This document shows, piece after piece, positions 40,983-49,963 of a DNA stretch of 53,203 nucleotides. The position numbers and the translations under genes are program-made. How positions within the stretch are numbered: position 1 is the first letter of the stretch; the number at the start of each line of letters is the position of its first letter. The DNA comes from Streptomyces sp. man185. Its GTDB lineage: Bacteria; Actinomycetota; Actinomycetes; Streptomycetales; Streptomycetaceae. The stretch is from positions 1 through 53,203 of the forward strand of contig NTHE01000031.1 in assembly GCA_002551355.1 (NCBI GenBank). The letters are read 5' to 3'. The notes below the pieces were generated by a model, which was not told where the DNA came from, did no database searches, and saw only the letters and a list, made by a program, of their open reading frames with translations.

Positions 40983-41336
40983 TCAGACGCGACGGTGACG
41001 GCCGTAGTACTCACCCGTCGTGCGGTGGAAGTCCGCGTCGCCGACGTGCTTGTCCTTGTCGAACTCCGGGGAGTCCTTGATCTGGTCCTTGGTGAGGTCG
41101 ACGTAGATCTTCTTGTCGTCGTTGTCGACGCGGCTCACGGTGCCCGCCGGAAGCAGGACGTGCTTACCGAAGATCCATACGCCGGTGTCGACCACCAGGT
41201 ACGAGGACGTGACGTCGTCGGAGTGCTTGTCGACCTTGCCGATGCTGCCGTCCGTCGCCTCGACCTTGTAGCCGATCAGGTCGGTGCCGGCGGTGTGACC
41301 GACGGTCGGCTGGTATCCCCACAGGTTCTCGGACAT
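40983..41336 (-). CDS. PRC-barrel domain protein
   Basis: A 117-aa cytosolic protein with one PRC-barrel: LIGYKVEATDGSIGKVDKHS, then SSYLVVDTGVWIFGKHVLLP. The C-terminal part is polar (FDKDKHVGDADFHRTTGEYY). Such proteins are widespread in actinomycetes and often stress-induced; the molecular role is not known. AAGGAG lies six bases before ATG 41336. The 286-bp region upstream, to the AEC transporter gene, shows no other gene or promoter that I can support. Confidence 0.85.
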   Translation of the reverse strand: MSENLWGYQPTVGHTAGTDLIGYKVEATDGSIGKVDKHSDDVTSSYLVVDTGVWIFGKHVLLPAGTVSRVDNDDKKIYVDLTKDQIKDSPEFDKDKHVGDADFHRTTGEYYGRHRRV

Positions 41337-41622
41337 AAGAAACTCCTTCGTTCGCACGGACATGAATGAGGTATTCGAGGCGGTTGGCGGGCGGTAGCCG
41401 ACGCCGGTTGGTCGTCGTCCCGGGCGGGCTTTCCTTTTCCTCATCAACCGCTGACAGCCTCGTGCCCCTCCCTTTCCGCCGTATGTCCCCGAAATCGGTA
41501 GTTTTTCGATGGGTTCCGGGGGAACTCGGCGGGCTCGTGCTGTGTCCGGTTCGTCTCCATCTCCGAGCGGAACACGGTGCGCGCTGCCGCATTCCGATGC
41601 GGATGCTCCGGGTGCCACGCCG

Positions 41623-42546
41623 TCAGCCCAGCAGCGCCGCGACGGTGATGAGCGCCGGAACCGACAGCAGCGTGGACAGCAGGATGGAATCCCGCGCGAA
41701 CCGTTCGGCGACCCTGTAGTGCGAGGCGTATGTGAAGAGGTTCTGGGCGGCCGGGAGAGCGGCGATCACGACGACGTCCAGCAGCGCCTCGCCCCGCAGG
41801 TGGAAGAGGCCCGCGCCGACGGCCCAGGCGACAAGCGGCTGGGCCACCGTCTTCAGCAGGGCGGACAGGTACAGCGCGCCCCGGTCCTCGCCACGGCCCG
41901 GCCGTTCGCCGCCGCGCAGGGATATCCCGAAGGCGAGGAGGACCGCGGGGACCGACATGTTGCCGATGAGGACGAGCGGTTCGAGCAGCGGACCGGGCAG
42001 GGTCCACCCGGCGGCGGCCACCGCCGCACCGGACAGCGACGCGATGGCCATGGGGTTGCGCAGAGGGGTGGTCAGCCGCCGGAGAACCGACACCGGCTCC
42101 CCGGAGCGGCTGAGGTCGAGGACGGTCAGGGCCAGCGGAGTCACCACGATCTGCTGGAGCAGCAGGACCGGTGCGACGAGCGAGGCGTCGCCGAGTACGT
42201 AGACGGCAATCGGAATGCCCAGATTCCCGGCGTTGACGTAGCTGGAGCACAGGGCGCCGATCGTGACCCGCCCGGCGTCCCAGCGCAGGAACGGCCCGGC
42301 CACCACGACGAACACGACGGCCGCCGCTCCCGTGGCGATGGCCGTGACCAGCAGACGCTCCGACAGGACGACGGACAGGTCGGCGCGCGCGAGCATCGTG
42401 AAGAGCAGGGCCGGGGTCGCGACGTTGAAGGCGAGCCGGGTCAGCACGGTGCGGCCGTCCTGCCCGAGGTACCCGCGGCGCCCTATGACGTACCCGACGG
42501 CGATCACGGTGGCGATCACCGTGAATCCGGTGAGAACTCCCTGCAT
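41623..42546 (-). CDS. AEC-family transporter (auxin efflux carrier/malonate type)
   Basis: A 307-aa membrane protein with about ten helices in two inverted repeats. The family pattern is clear: RLAFNVATPALLFTMLARAD, SSYVNAGNLGIPIAVYVLGD, and LVLIGNMSVPAVLLAFGISL. Members export or import organic acids and similar small anions; the substrate cannot be read here. The ATG has AAGGAAG two bases upstream. It lies 193 bp downstream (in the direction of transcription) of the Tat-exported protein gene and might be read with it. Confidence 0.85.
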   Translation of the reverse strand: MQGVLTGFTVIATVIAVGYVIGRRGYLGQDGRTVLTRLAFNVATPALLFTMLARADLSVVLSERLLVTAIATGAAAVVFVVVAGPFLRWDAGRVTIGALCSSYVNAGNLGIPIAVYVLGDASLVAPVLLLQQIVVTPLALTVLDLSRSGEPVSVLRRLTTPLRNPMAIASLSGAAVAAAGWTLPGPLLEPLVLIGNMSVPAVLLAFGISLRGGERPGRGEDRGALYLSALLKTVAQPLVAWAVGAGLFHLRGEALLDVVVIAALPAAQNLFTYASHYRVAERFARDSILLSTLLSVPALITVAALLG

Positions 42547-42739
42547 GTCTTCCTTGCGGGTGGATCAGCTGCGGTGGGCGCCGTCGGGTGGAACGCCTGG
42601 TCAGGTACGTGCACAGACAGCGTCTCAGACCCGTGGTCGCGCCCCTGTGCCGGGGCGGCGACCGGTCGCGCAGGGCGCACCCCTGCCCGCGCGACGGGCG
42701 GACGCCCGGCGGTGTGCACCGGACGCCGGCCCGCGCGGG

Positions 42740-44185
42740 CTATGCGAACCGCAGCCGGTTCCGCACCGTGTTGCGCGCCATGAACAGGGTGAGGAAGGCC
42801 TGTCCGGCCATCGCGCCGATGCGGTGCTCGCGGCCGTAGTAGGTGTTCTCCCCCGACGGCCCGTAGGTCCGGCCGTCGGTGAAGCGGGCCATCAGCCGGA
42901 GCTGCTCCTCGTTGTGCAGGCGTTCCCAGGTGGCGGCGGACGGGTCGATGCCCGTGTCCTGGGCCGTGAGGGAGACCAGGAGGTCGAAGTTGCCGAAGTA
43001 GAAGGGGAAGTGGGTGCCCCAGTCGTTGCCCTCGGGGTAGTGGATCGCTCCGGAGCCCGGCTGGTAGATGGTCCTCGTCGAGCCGCCGGGGGCCGGGAAG
43101 GGCTTGTCGACCAGGGCGGAGTAGACCCGGGTGATGTTGTGCAGCGCGGCGCGGGGGGCCCTGCGGTCGGCGAGGCCGTAGACGAAGCCCTCGTAGAGGC
43201 TCTGGTCGAAGGCGACCATGTAGAGCGGGTGCAGGATGTGGTGGTTGTCCAGAGTGCCGTCGTCGGCGATGTTCGTGCCGCGCAGCCAACGGGACAGCTC
43301 GATGCCGTTGACCGTCCGGTCTCCGGTGAGGTCGGCGGGGCAGGCGGCGGCCGCCAGCAGCAGTTCGATGTTGCGGCGCCCCCAGGCGGCGGCGCGCGGG
43401 TGGCCGGGCATCATGACCTCGGCCAGCGAGAGGACCGCGGCGCTCCAGTTGTCCTCCTCGGCCTTGCTGTCGCCGGGGGTGACCGCGCTGCCGTCGCGGC
43501 GCTTCTCGTACAGGTGGTGGCCGCCCCTCCCGACCAGGTACAGATCGTCGCCGGTGGTGAGCCGGTCCGCCTCCCACGCCGTCATCGCGGCGATGTCCTC
43601 CCGCGCTTTCGCGTCCAGCTCGTGCCAGAACAGCCAGCCGGCCAGGGCGGTGTAGTACGCCCAGAGCGCGGTCTGCCATCCGTTGCCCCAACGGGTCGCG
43701 GTGGAGGCGTTGTTGGCCAGGTGGCGGGCGGCGAGCGTGCGGATCAGGTTGCGGGTGCGGATGGTGGCGTTGGCCGCCGAGAGGGCCCTCGGGTCGTACG
43801 CCCCGGTGATCAGGGCGGTCACGGTGGCGACGGCCGCCATGGCGGGCAGCCGGATCGCCCGCTCGTCGGTGCCCTTGAGGTCGATGTATCCGTCCGGGAG
43901 GTAGGTGCGGTAGGTGTCGGCGTACCAGGGGCCTATGAGGTGGCGGGAGCTGCCGGCCAGGATCGTCCGGACACGCTGTCCGGCGGCGTCCTGGACCGGA
44001 TAGGGACCGATAGCGGCCCAGTCGACGGGGACGACCTCGTTCGCGGCGGAGGTGCCCGGGGCGCCGGCCGTGCGACGCGCGGCATGGGCGTGGGCGGTGG
44101 CGGGGAGTCCGAGCGCGGCGGACGCACCGAGGGCGAGCGAGGTGCCGAGGATCCGGCGGCGGGACGGTCGGTGCGGAGTGGTCAT
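42740..44185 (-). CDS. Tat-exported protein, possible alpha/alpha-toroid enzyme
   Basis: A 481-aa secreted protein. The Tat signal is clear: SRRRILGTSLALGASAALG followed by a cleavage site near AHAHA. The mature part is helical with many Trp, Asn and His residues (TRWGNGWQTALWAYYTALAG, then EEDNWSAAVLSLAEVMMPGH and DNHHILHPLYMVAFDQSLYE), a pattern resembling six-hairpin or polysaccharide-lyase-like toroids. I do not recognise the exact family, so a glycan-active function is inference. GGGAG precedes the ATG at six bases. Confidence 0.75.
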   Translation of the reverse strand: MTTPHRPSRRRILGTSLALGASAALGLPATAHAHAARRTAGAPGTSAANEVVPVDWAAIGPYPVQDAAGQRVRTILAGSSRHLIGPWYADTYRTYLPDGYIDLKGTDERAIRLPAMAAVATVTALITGAYDPRALSAANATIRTRNLIRTLAARHLANNASTATRWGNGWQTALWAYYTALAGWLFWHELDAKAREDIAAMTAWEADRLTTGDDLYLVGRGGHHLYEKRRDGSAVTPGDSKAEEDNWSAAVLSLAEVMMPGHPRAAAWGRRNIELLLAAAACPADLTGDRTVNGIELSRWLRGTNIADDGTLDNHHILHPLYMVAFDQSLYEGFVYGLADRRAPRAALHNITRVYSALVDKPFPAPGGSTRTIYQPGSGAIHYPEGNDWGTHFPFYFGNFDLLVSLTAQDTGIDPSAATWERLHNEEQLRLMARFTDGRTYGPSGENTYYGREHRIGAMAGQAFLTLFMARNTVRNRLRFA

Positions 44186-44453
44186 ACGGCGCTCCCGTGG
44201 GGTGAGGTGCGGATGATTCCGTTCCGTACAGGCTCAGTGCCTCCTGGGCACCGCGATGGTCCCGCGAAACGGACCTCGCGCGCCATGGCGCCTCTGCCGT
44301 GCCGGGGCCCCGCCGCCACTCGAACGGCCCACCGCCGGGGCCGCCCACCCACCATTCAATCCTCCCGATATGCCTCTTTTGTCGAAACGCCTTAGCCTGC
44401 TGACACTGCTCGGATAGTCGACAGCCGGCGCCGTCGGCGGAGGGCGAGCTTCC

Positions 44454-45299
44454 ATGGCTGAGCTACGTAAGAAGTCCGGATTGGTCGGCGAGTTGTCGGC
44501 CGAATTCGCGGGCACGATGATCCTCATCCTCTTCGGGTGCGGAGTCGTCGCCCAGGTGTCGGCGGGCGGAGCCTTGACGGATCCGGCCGGCGGGCTCGGG
44601 GACCACGACAGCATCGCCTGGGCGTGGGGGCTGGGCGTCACGCTCGGCGTCTATGTGGCGGCGCGGCTGAGCGGGGCCCATCTCAACCCGGCCGTGACCC
44701 TGGCGCTGGCCGCGTTCAAGGGGTTCCCGTGGCAGAAGGTGGCTCCGTACGCGGTGGCGCAGACGGCCGGTGCGTTCGTGGCCGCGCTGATCGTCCGCTG
44801 GAACTACAGCGAGGCGCTGGCGAAGGCCGACCCCGGACACACCATCAAGACGCAGGGAGTGTTCTCCACCCTGCCGGCCAACGGCAACCCGGCTCTGCCG
44901 GTGCACGAGTGGGGCGCGTTCCGCGACCAGATCATCGGCACCGCCATCCTGCTGCTGCTGATCATGGCCATCACCGACCTGTTGAACACCCCGCCCGGCT
45001 CGAACCTGGGCCCGTTCATCATCGGCCTGGTCGTGGTCGCGATCGGCATGGCCTGGGGCACCAACGCGGGGTACGCGATCAACCCGGCCCGCGACTTCGG
45101 CCCCCGGCTGGCGAGCTTCCTCACCGGGTACGGCGGGGCGTGGCGGGACCAGTACGGGAATCTCTACTTCTGGGTGCCCATCATCGGCCCGCTGCTCGGC
45201 GGCCTGTTGGGCGCCGGGCTCTACAAGGCCTTCGTCGGACGCTTCCTGCCGTCCGCCGAACCCGAACCGCCGGGTCGCGTCCCGGCACCCAAGGACTGA
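44454..45299 (+). CDS. glpF: Glycerol facilitator, MIP/aquaporin family
   Basis: A 281-aa six-helix channel with both NPA boxes: GAHLNPAVTLA (NPA 78-80) and INPARDFGPR (NPA 210-212). The Asp after the second box (Asp214) marks aquaglyceroporins rather than water-only channels. It lets glycerol diffuse into the cell. The start has GAGGGCGAG just upstream. Glycerol kinase follows 28 bp downstream, giving a glpFK operon; no glpD or IclR-type gylR gene is adjacent. The 268 bp upstream hold the promoter, but no box is convincing. Confidence 0.92.
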   Translation: MAELRKKSGLVGELSAEFAGTMILILFGCGVVAQVSAGGALTDPAGGLGDHDSIAWAWGLGVTLGVYVAARLSGAHLNPAVTLALAAFKGFPWQKVAPYAVAQTAGAFVAALIVRWNYSEALAKADPGHTIKTQGVFSTLPANGNPALPVHEWGAFRDQIIGTAILLLLIMAITDLLNTPPGSNLGPFIIGLVVVAIGMAWGTNAGYAINPARDFGPRLASFLTGYGGAWRDQYGNLYFWVPIIGPLLGGLLGAGLYKAFVGRFLPSAEPEPPGRVPAPKD

Positions 45300-45327
45300 A
45301 CCACAGCGCCCGGAGAGGCAGCACATC

Positions 45328-46845
45328 ATGGCGGACTTCATCGGCGCGGTGGACCAGGGGACCACCAGCACCCGATTCATGATCTTCGATCACGGCGGCA
45401 ACGAGGTCGCCAGGCACCAACTGGAGCACGAGCAGATCCTGCCCCGCTCCGGCTGGGTCGAGCACGATCCCGTGGAGATCTGGGAACGCACCAACTCGGT
45501 GATGCAGAACGCCCTGCGGCACGGCGGCCTGTCGCCGACCGACCTGGTGGCGATCGGGATCACCAACCAGCGTGAGACCACGGTGGTCTGGGACCCGCGC
45601 AACGGGCGGCCCTACTACAACGCCATCGTCTGGCAGGACACCCGCACCGACGCCATCGCGGCGAACCTGGAGCGCTCGGGGAAGGGCGAGGTCATCCGCC
45701 GCAAGGCCGGGCTGCCGCCGGCGACGTACTTCTCCGGCGGCAAGATCCAGTGGATCCTGGAGAACGTCGACGGCGTACGGGAAGCGGCGGAGGCCGGGCA
45801 CGCGCTCTTCGGCAACACCGACGCCTGGGTCCTGTGGAACCTGACCGGCGGCCCGAACGGCGGTATCCACGCCACCGATGTCACCAACGCGAGCCGCACC
45901 ATGCTGATGGACCTGGAGACCCTCGACTGGGACGAGGAACTCCTGGGCTTCTTCGGCATCCCCCGGGCGATGCTTCCGAAGATCAACCCCTCGTCGCACC
46001 CGGAGGCCTACGGGTCCACGCGCACCTCCCGGCCGCTGAGCGCCGCCATCCCCATCGGGGGCGTCCTCGGCGACCAGCAGGCGGCCACCGTCGGCCAGGT
46101 CTGCTTCTCCCCCGGCGAGGCCAAGAACACCTACGGGACCGGCAACTTCCTGGTGCTCAACACCGGTGCCGAGCTGGTCCGTTCGCAGAACGGCCTGCTC
46201 ACCACGGTGGCGTACCAGTTCGGCGACGAGCCGGTGGTCTACGCCCTGGAGGGGTCCATCGCCGTCACCGGTTCCGCGGTGCAGTGGCTGCGCGACCAGA
46301 TGAAGATCATCAAGTCGGCGGCCGAGAGCGAGGAGCTGGCCCGCAGCGTCCAGGACAACGGCGGGATGTACTTCGTGCCCGCGTTCTCCGGCCTGTTCGC
46401 ACCGTACTGGCGTTCCGACGCCCGCGGCGCGATCGTCGGCCTGGCCCGGTACAACGACAACGCCCACCTGGCGCGGGCCACGCTGGAGGCCATCTGCTAC
46501 CAGAGCCGCGATGTGGTCGAGGCGATGGAGCAGGACTCCGGGGTCCATCTCGACGTGCTCAAGGTCGACGGCGGCGTCACCGCCAACGACCTCTGCATGC
46601 AGATCCAGTCGGACGTCCTCGGCGTCGAGGTCAGCCGTCCCGTCGTCGCCGAGACGACCGCTCTCGGCGCCGCCTACGCCGCGGGGCTCGCCACCGGTTT
46701 CTGGCAGAACACCGACGAACTGCGCACCCAGTGGCACGAGTCGAAGCGCTGGTCGCCCCAGTGGTCCGAGAAGCAGCGCGCGGAGGGCTACGCGGGCTGG
46801 AAGAGGGCGGTGGAGCGCACCCTCGACTGGGTGAAGGTCCCTTAG
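45328..46845 (+). CDS. glpK: Glycerol kinase
   Basis: A 505-aa FGGY-family kinase: GAVDQGTTSTRFMIFDHGGN at the N-terminus, GITNQRETTVVWDP, YTFSGG-like PPATYFSGGKIQW, GVLGDQQAATVGQ, GTGNFLVLNTG and late DGGVTANDLCMQIQSDVLGV. It phosphorylates glycerol to sn-glycerol-3-phosphate with ATP. The length is standard for the family. GAGAGG lies a few bases before the ATG, and the gene is coupled to glpF. Confidence 0.96.
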   Translation: MADFIGAVDQGTTSTRFMIFDHGGNEVARHQLEHEQILPRSGWVEHDPVEIWERTNSVMQNALRHGGLSPTDLVAIGITNQRETTVVWDPRNGRPYYNAIVWQDTRTDAIAANLERSGKGEVIRRKAGLPPATYFSGGKIQWILENVDGVREAAEAGHALFGNTDAWVLWNLTGGPNGGIHATDVTNASRTMLMDLETLDWDEELLGFFGIPRAMLPKINPSSHPEAYGSTRTSRPLSAAIPIGGVLGDQQAATVGQVCFSPGEAKNTYGTGNFLVLNTGAELVRSQNGLLTTVAYQFGDEPVVYALEGSIAVTGSAVQWLRDQMKIIKSAAESEELARSVQDNGGMYFVPAFSGLFAPYWRSDARGAIVGLARYNDNAHLARATLEAICYQSRDVVEAMEQDSGVHLDVLKVDGGVTANDLCMQIQSDVLGVEVSRPVVAETTALGAAYAAGLATGFWQNTDELRTQWHESKRWSPQWSEKQRAEGYAGWKRAVERTLDWVKVP

Positions 46846-46862
46846 GACCCCTCGCATAGGTT

Positions 46863-46900
46863 GGGCCGGTCCCATCCGCCATCCCGACGAGGACCGGCCC
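46863..46900 (+). repeat. Inverted repeat covering the GNAT ribosome site
   Basis: Perfect 10-bp arms GGGCCGGTCC and GGACCGGCCC with an 18-base loop. The right arm touches the ATG of the GNAT gene and overlaps its GAGGA site. It could be the glpFK terminator, a hairpin blocking translation, or both. Confidence 0.5.
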
Positions 46901-47428
46901 ATGCCCAGCAGCACCAGGATCCGCCTGATAGAGCCCGCCGACGCAGCCCCGATCGCCGCCCACCGGGTGCGGGACGCCGAGGCGTTCCGGCCGTGGGAAC
47001 CGGCCCAGCCGGACGACTTCTTCACCCCTCAGGGCCAGGCGGAGCGGATCGAGGGCCTGTTGGCCGGACACCGGGCCGGCACCGTCTGGCCGGGAGTGGT
47101 GCTCGCGGGCGACGAAGTGGTCGGGCAGATCACCGTCGGGGGCATCCTGCCGCATCCTCATCTGCGCCGCGGCTCCGTCGGCTACTGGATCGCCTCCGTC
47201 GCCCAGAACCGGGGCCACGCCGGGCGGGCCGTCGAACTGGCGCTCCGGGTGATGCGGGAGGAACTCGGCCTGCACCGCGCCGAGGCGTCCACCAACCTGG
47301 AGAACCTGCCCTCCCAACGGGTGCTGCGTCGCAACGGGTTCACCCCGTACGGCGTCGCGCACGCCGCGATCTTCCTCGACGAGGGCTGGCGGGACGGGCT
47401 GTTGTGGGAGCGGATCCTCGGCGACTGA
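46901..47428 (+). CDS. GNAT N-acetyltransferase (RimJ/RimL-like)
   Basis: A 175-aa acetyltransferase: the N-terminal IRLIEPADAAPIAAHRVRDA, the beta strands VLAGDEVVGQITVGGI, the acetyl-CoA loop VAQNRGHAGRAVELAL with the Q/RxxGxA pattern, and ASTNLENLPSQRVLRRNGFT. The RimJ/L type usually acetylates protein N-termini or small amines. It lies on the glpFK strand 55 bp downstream, but a strong inverted repeat separates them. Target unknown. Confidence 0.88.
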   Translation: MPSSTRIRLIEPADAAPIAAHRVRDAEAFRPWEPAQPDDFFTPQGQAERIEGLLAGHRAGTVWPGVVLAGDEVVGQITVGGILPHPHLRRGSVGYWIASVAQNRGHAGRAVELALRVMREELGLHRAEASTNLENLPSQRVLRRNGFTPYGVAHAAIFLDEGWRDGLLWERILGD

Positions 47429-47477
47429 GCAGGTCGCGAGGCGATCGGGCGGTGAAGGGGGGCTTCCCCGGCGGGCG

Positions 47478-48512
47478 CTAGAACCCCTTGCGCGACTCCC
47501 GTACCAGCAGCACCAGCAGATACGCCCCGCCGACGCACACGGTGACCGCGCCGGTCGGCAGGATCACGCCCTCCATCGCGTGCTGCGCCGCGATGTCGGC
47601 GCCGAGCAGCAGGAGCGCCCCGACGAGCGCCGAGCCGGCGAGGTCGACGGTGGATCCGCGTCCGGTGAGCCGGCGGGCGATCTGCGGCGCGGCAAGGGCC
47701 ACGAAGACGATGGGGCCCGCCGCGGCGGTCACCGCGGCGGTCGCGGCCACGCCGAGGACGACCAGCAGCAGCTTCGTACGCTCGACGGGCACGCCCAGCA
47801 TCGCCGCCGTGTCGTCGCCCAGTTCGAGCCAACGCATCCGGCGTTGTGCCACCGGGGCCACCAGGACGACCACCGCCACCAGGGCGGAGGACATCAGCAC
47901 GGCGGGCCAGCCGATGGCGCTGAGCGAACCGGCGCCCCAGACCGCGGCCCGCAGCGCGGTGTCCACGTCGGCCTTCACCGAGAACCAGGTGTTGACCGAG
48001 GACAGCAGCGCCCCGACCGCGATCCCCACGATGATGAGCCTGAAGCCCCGCACGCCCCGCCGGAACGCCACCAGATACACGGCGAGCGCGGTGATGAGCC
48101 CGCCGGCGAGCGCGCCCGCCGCGAGCGCCGAGTAACTGCTCGCGCCCGCGAGCAGCATGAGGACGACACCGGTGTAGGAGCCGGTGGTGAAGCCGATGAC
48201 GTCGGGGCTGCCGAGCGGGTTGCGGGTCAGGGACTGGAAGACCGCGCCACCCATCGCGAGGGCGGCCCCGAACACCATGGCGGCGACGATGCGCGGGGCC
48301 CGCCACTCCAGGACGACGGTGCGGACGCTGTTTCGGGCGGAGCCGGTCAGGACCGACATCAGGTCGCCGAGGCTCAGCGTGTAGCTGCCGAGGGTGAACG
48401 CCCACAGCGCCAGGGCGACCAGCGCGGCAGACAGCAGCCCGCAGACGACGACCGAGCGTCGTGTCGCTTTCAGGCTCAGGGCCCCCGCCCTGAGGACGAT
48501 CGCCCCGCTCAC
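47478..48512 (-). CDS. FecCD-type siderophore ABC transporter permease
   Basis: A 344-aa permease with about ten helices. Family signatures are RAPRIVAAMVFGAALAMGGA, SLTRNPLGSPDVIGFTTGSY and LELGDDTAAMLGVPVERTKL. It forms the channel for ferric-siderophore import. The GTG at 48512 overlaps the stop of a second FecCD gene (GTGA), so the pair was an operon, but that partner is truncated. No ATPase or binding-protein gene lies in the window, so the system is probably inactive unless it borrows subunits. Confidence 0.88.
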   Translation of the reverse strand: MSGAIVLRAGALSLKATRRSVVVCGLLSAALVALALWAFTLGSYTLSLGDLMSVLTGSARNSVRTVVLEWRAPRIVAAMVFGAALAMGGAVFQSLTRNPLGSPDVIGFTTGSYTGVVLMLLAGASSYSALAAGALAGGLITALAVYLVAFRRGVRGFRLIIVGIAVGALLSSVNTWFSVKADVDTALRAAVWGAGSLSAIGWPAVLMSSALVAVVVLVAPVAQRRMRWLELGDDTAAMLGVPVERTKLLLVVLGVAATAAVTAAAGPIVFVALAAPQIARRLTGRGSTVDLAGSALVGALLLLGADIAAQHAMEGVILPTGAVTVCVGGAYLLVLLVRESRKGF

Positions 48513-48875
48513 AGCTCCCTCACCCGGCTTCCGCGCACCAGGAGGATCAGGACGGGAGCGCCGATGAGCGGCATCATGACGCCGACCTGCAGTTCGGAGG
48601 GGATCACGATCAGCCGGCCCAGGACGTCGGCGATCAGGACGATCACCGGGGCGAGGACGGCGGAGAAGACGAGGATCCAGCGCCAGTCGGGACCGGTCAG
48701 CCACCGCACGGCGTGCGGGACCATGAGGCCGACGAACATCGGCGGGCCCGCCGCGGCCGTCGCCGCACCGCACAGCAGGGCCACCGCGACCACGACACCG
48801 CACCTCACCGCGCCGACCCGCAGCCCGACGGCCCGCCCCGCGTCGTCGCCGAGGGCGATCGCGTTGAGCGGGCGG
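48509..48875 (-). pseudogene. C-terminal third of a second FecCD-type permease
   Basis: From about 48875 the minus strand reads RPLNAIALGDDAGRAVGLRV, the classical FecCD loop, and continues through the last helices (VVVAVALLCGAATAAAGPPM, ILVFSAVLAPVIVLIADVLG) to the stop at 48509. Intact FecCD proteins are about 340 aa, so some 220 residues at the N-terminus are missing. The break at about 48875 joins a facing remnant of a siderophore-interacting protein. A later GTG or ATG could start a fragment, but it could not form a transporter. Confidence 0.8.
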
Positions 48876-48876
48876 G

Positions 48877-49920
48877 TATCTCCAGCGGGAGCGAAAGCTC
48901 CCCAAGGACCGGGTGAACGTCACGGGTTACTGGCACCGCGAGGAAGCCGCCGCGCCGGATGCGGAGGCGACGGCCGACGCGGGCGCACCGGGCCCCGCAG
49001 GGATCCCGTCGCCGCTGCCGTGGCTGGTCGTTCGGGCCGCGTTGCAGCTAGGCGTGGTCGACGCGGTGGCCGACGCCCCTGGACTCTCCGCCGACGCCCT
49101 GGCGACCAGGCTGGGCTTGCCCGGCGTGGGAATCGACGTCCTGCTGCCGCTGCTCGCCGCGTACGACGTGGTCGTCGGCGACGTGGACGGAAGCGGGCTG
49201 CGCCTGGGCGCGGCGGGCGAGGAGCTCCTGGACGACCACGAGCGCGAGGAGTACACCGGCCACGAGGCCGAGCTGCTGCTCGCCCTCGCGCACCTGGCTC
49301 CCGCGCTCCGGGACGGCACGTCGCCCTGGCGGCTCGCCTCGGGCGCCACCCTGCACGACACGGTGGAGCACGACGCGGAACGCTACGGCGAACTGGTCGA
49401 GGAGTGCGAGCAGTTGGTCTTCCTGCTGACCGGTCTGACGGCCGACCCCCTCTGGGAGGACGCCCGGACCTGCCTCCTGACCGGTCCGGGCAGCGCCTCG
49501 GTGGCCGCCGCCCTCGACGACGCCGGACGGCGCGTGTGCCTGCGGATCGCGGAGGAGGGCACGCCGGCCGCGGTGCTGCGCGGACACGTTCCCGCGCCGG
49601 ACCGGATCGACTGGACGGCGGGCCCCGCCGATGTCGCCGTCGCCGCGAAGGCGCTCGCGTACCGCACCGACGCGGAGGCCGTGCAGCTCCTCTCGCGGCT
49701 GGCCGAATGGACCGGCACGGCGGTGCTCGTGGAGGCCTCGCGCCCCGACGGACTGAGCCCGCACGCGGCCGAGGCGGCGCTGCACGCGTACACCGCGACC
49801 GGCAGTCCGCTGCGCGACCGGGCTGCCATCGCCTCCCTCGCAAAGCGGTCGGGCTGGCGGGTCGAGCGGACCGTCGCACTCGGCTGGGGCACGGAGGCCA
49901 CGGTCCTGCGCCGGGCCTGA
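48877..49920 (+). pseudogene. Truncated siderophore-interacting protein fused to a methyltransferase-like domain
   Basis: The frame opens at 48868 and reads YLQRERKLPKDRVNVTGYWH, the C-terminal end of the SIP/ViuB ferric-siderophore reductase family, then a linker. It continues with a winged-helix dimerisation domain like that of SAM O-methyltransferases (SPLPWLVVRAALQLGVVDAV, then LSADALATRLGLPGVGIDVL) and a Rossmann-like remainder ending VALGWGTEATVLRRA. A GTG at 48913 allows a 335-aa product, but it has no good ribosome site and keeps a piece of the SIP tail. The FAD/NAD part of SIP is lost. No clear SAM-binding GxGxG is visible, so the second domain may be non-catalytic. Confidence 0.6.
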
Positions 49921-49923
49921 CAG

Positions 49924-49946
49924 CCGCCCCCACGGGGGTGGGGCGG
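49924..49946. terminator. Hairpin between convergent genes
   Basis: CCGCCCCCAC and GTGGGGCGG can pair with one bulge, between the methyltransferase-like frame and the kinase gene that converge here. Confidence 0.45.
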
Positions 49947-49963
49947 GGGGTGGAGGCCGCCGG

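Noticed and set aside
41337..41622. A promoter or small gene in the gap upstream of the PRC-barrel gene
   Set aside because: No SigB-type or other convincing box, and no frame with a ribosome site; I see nothing supportable there.
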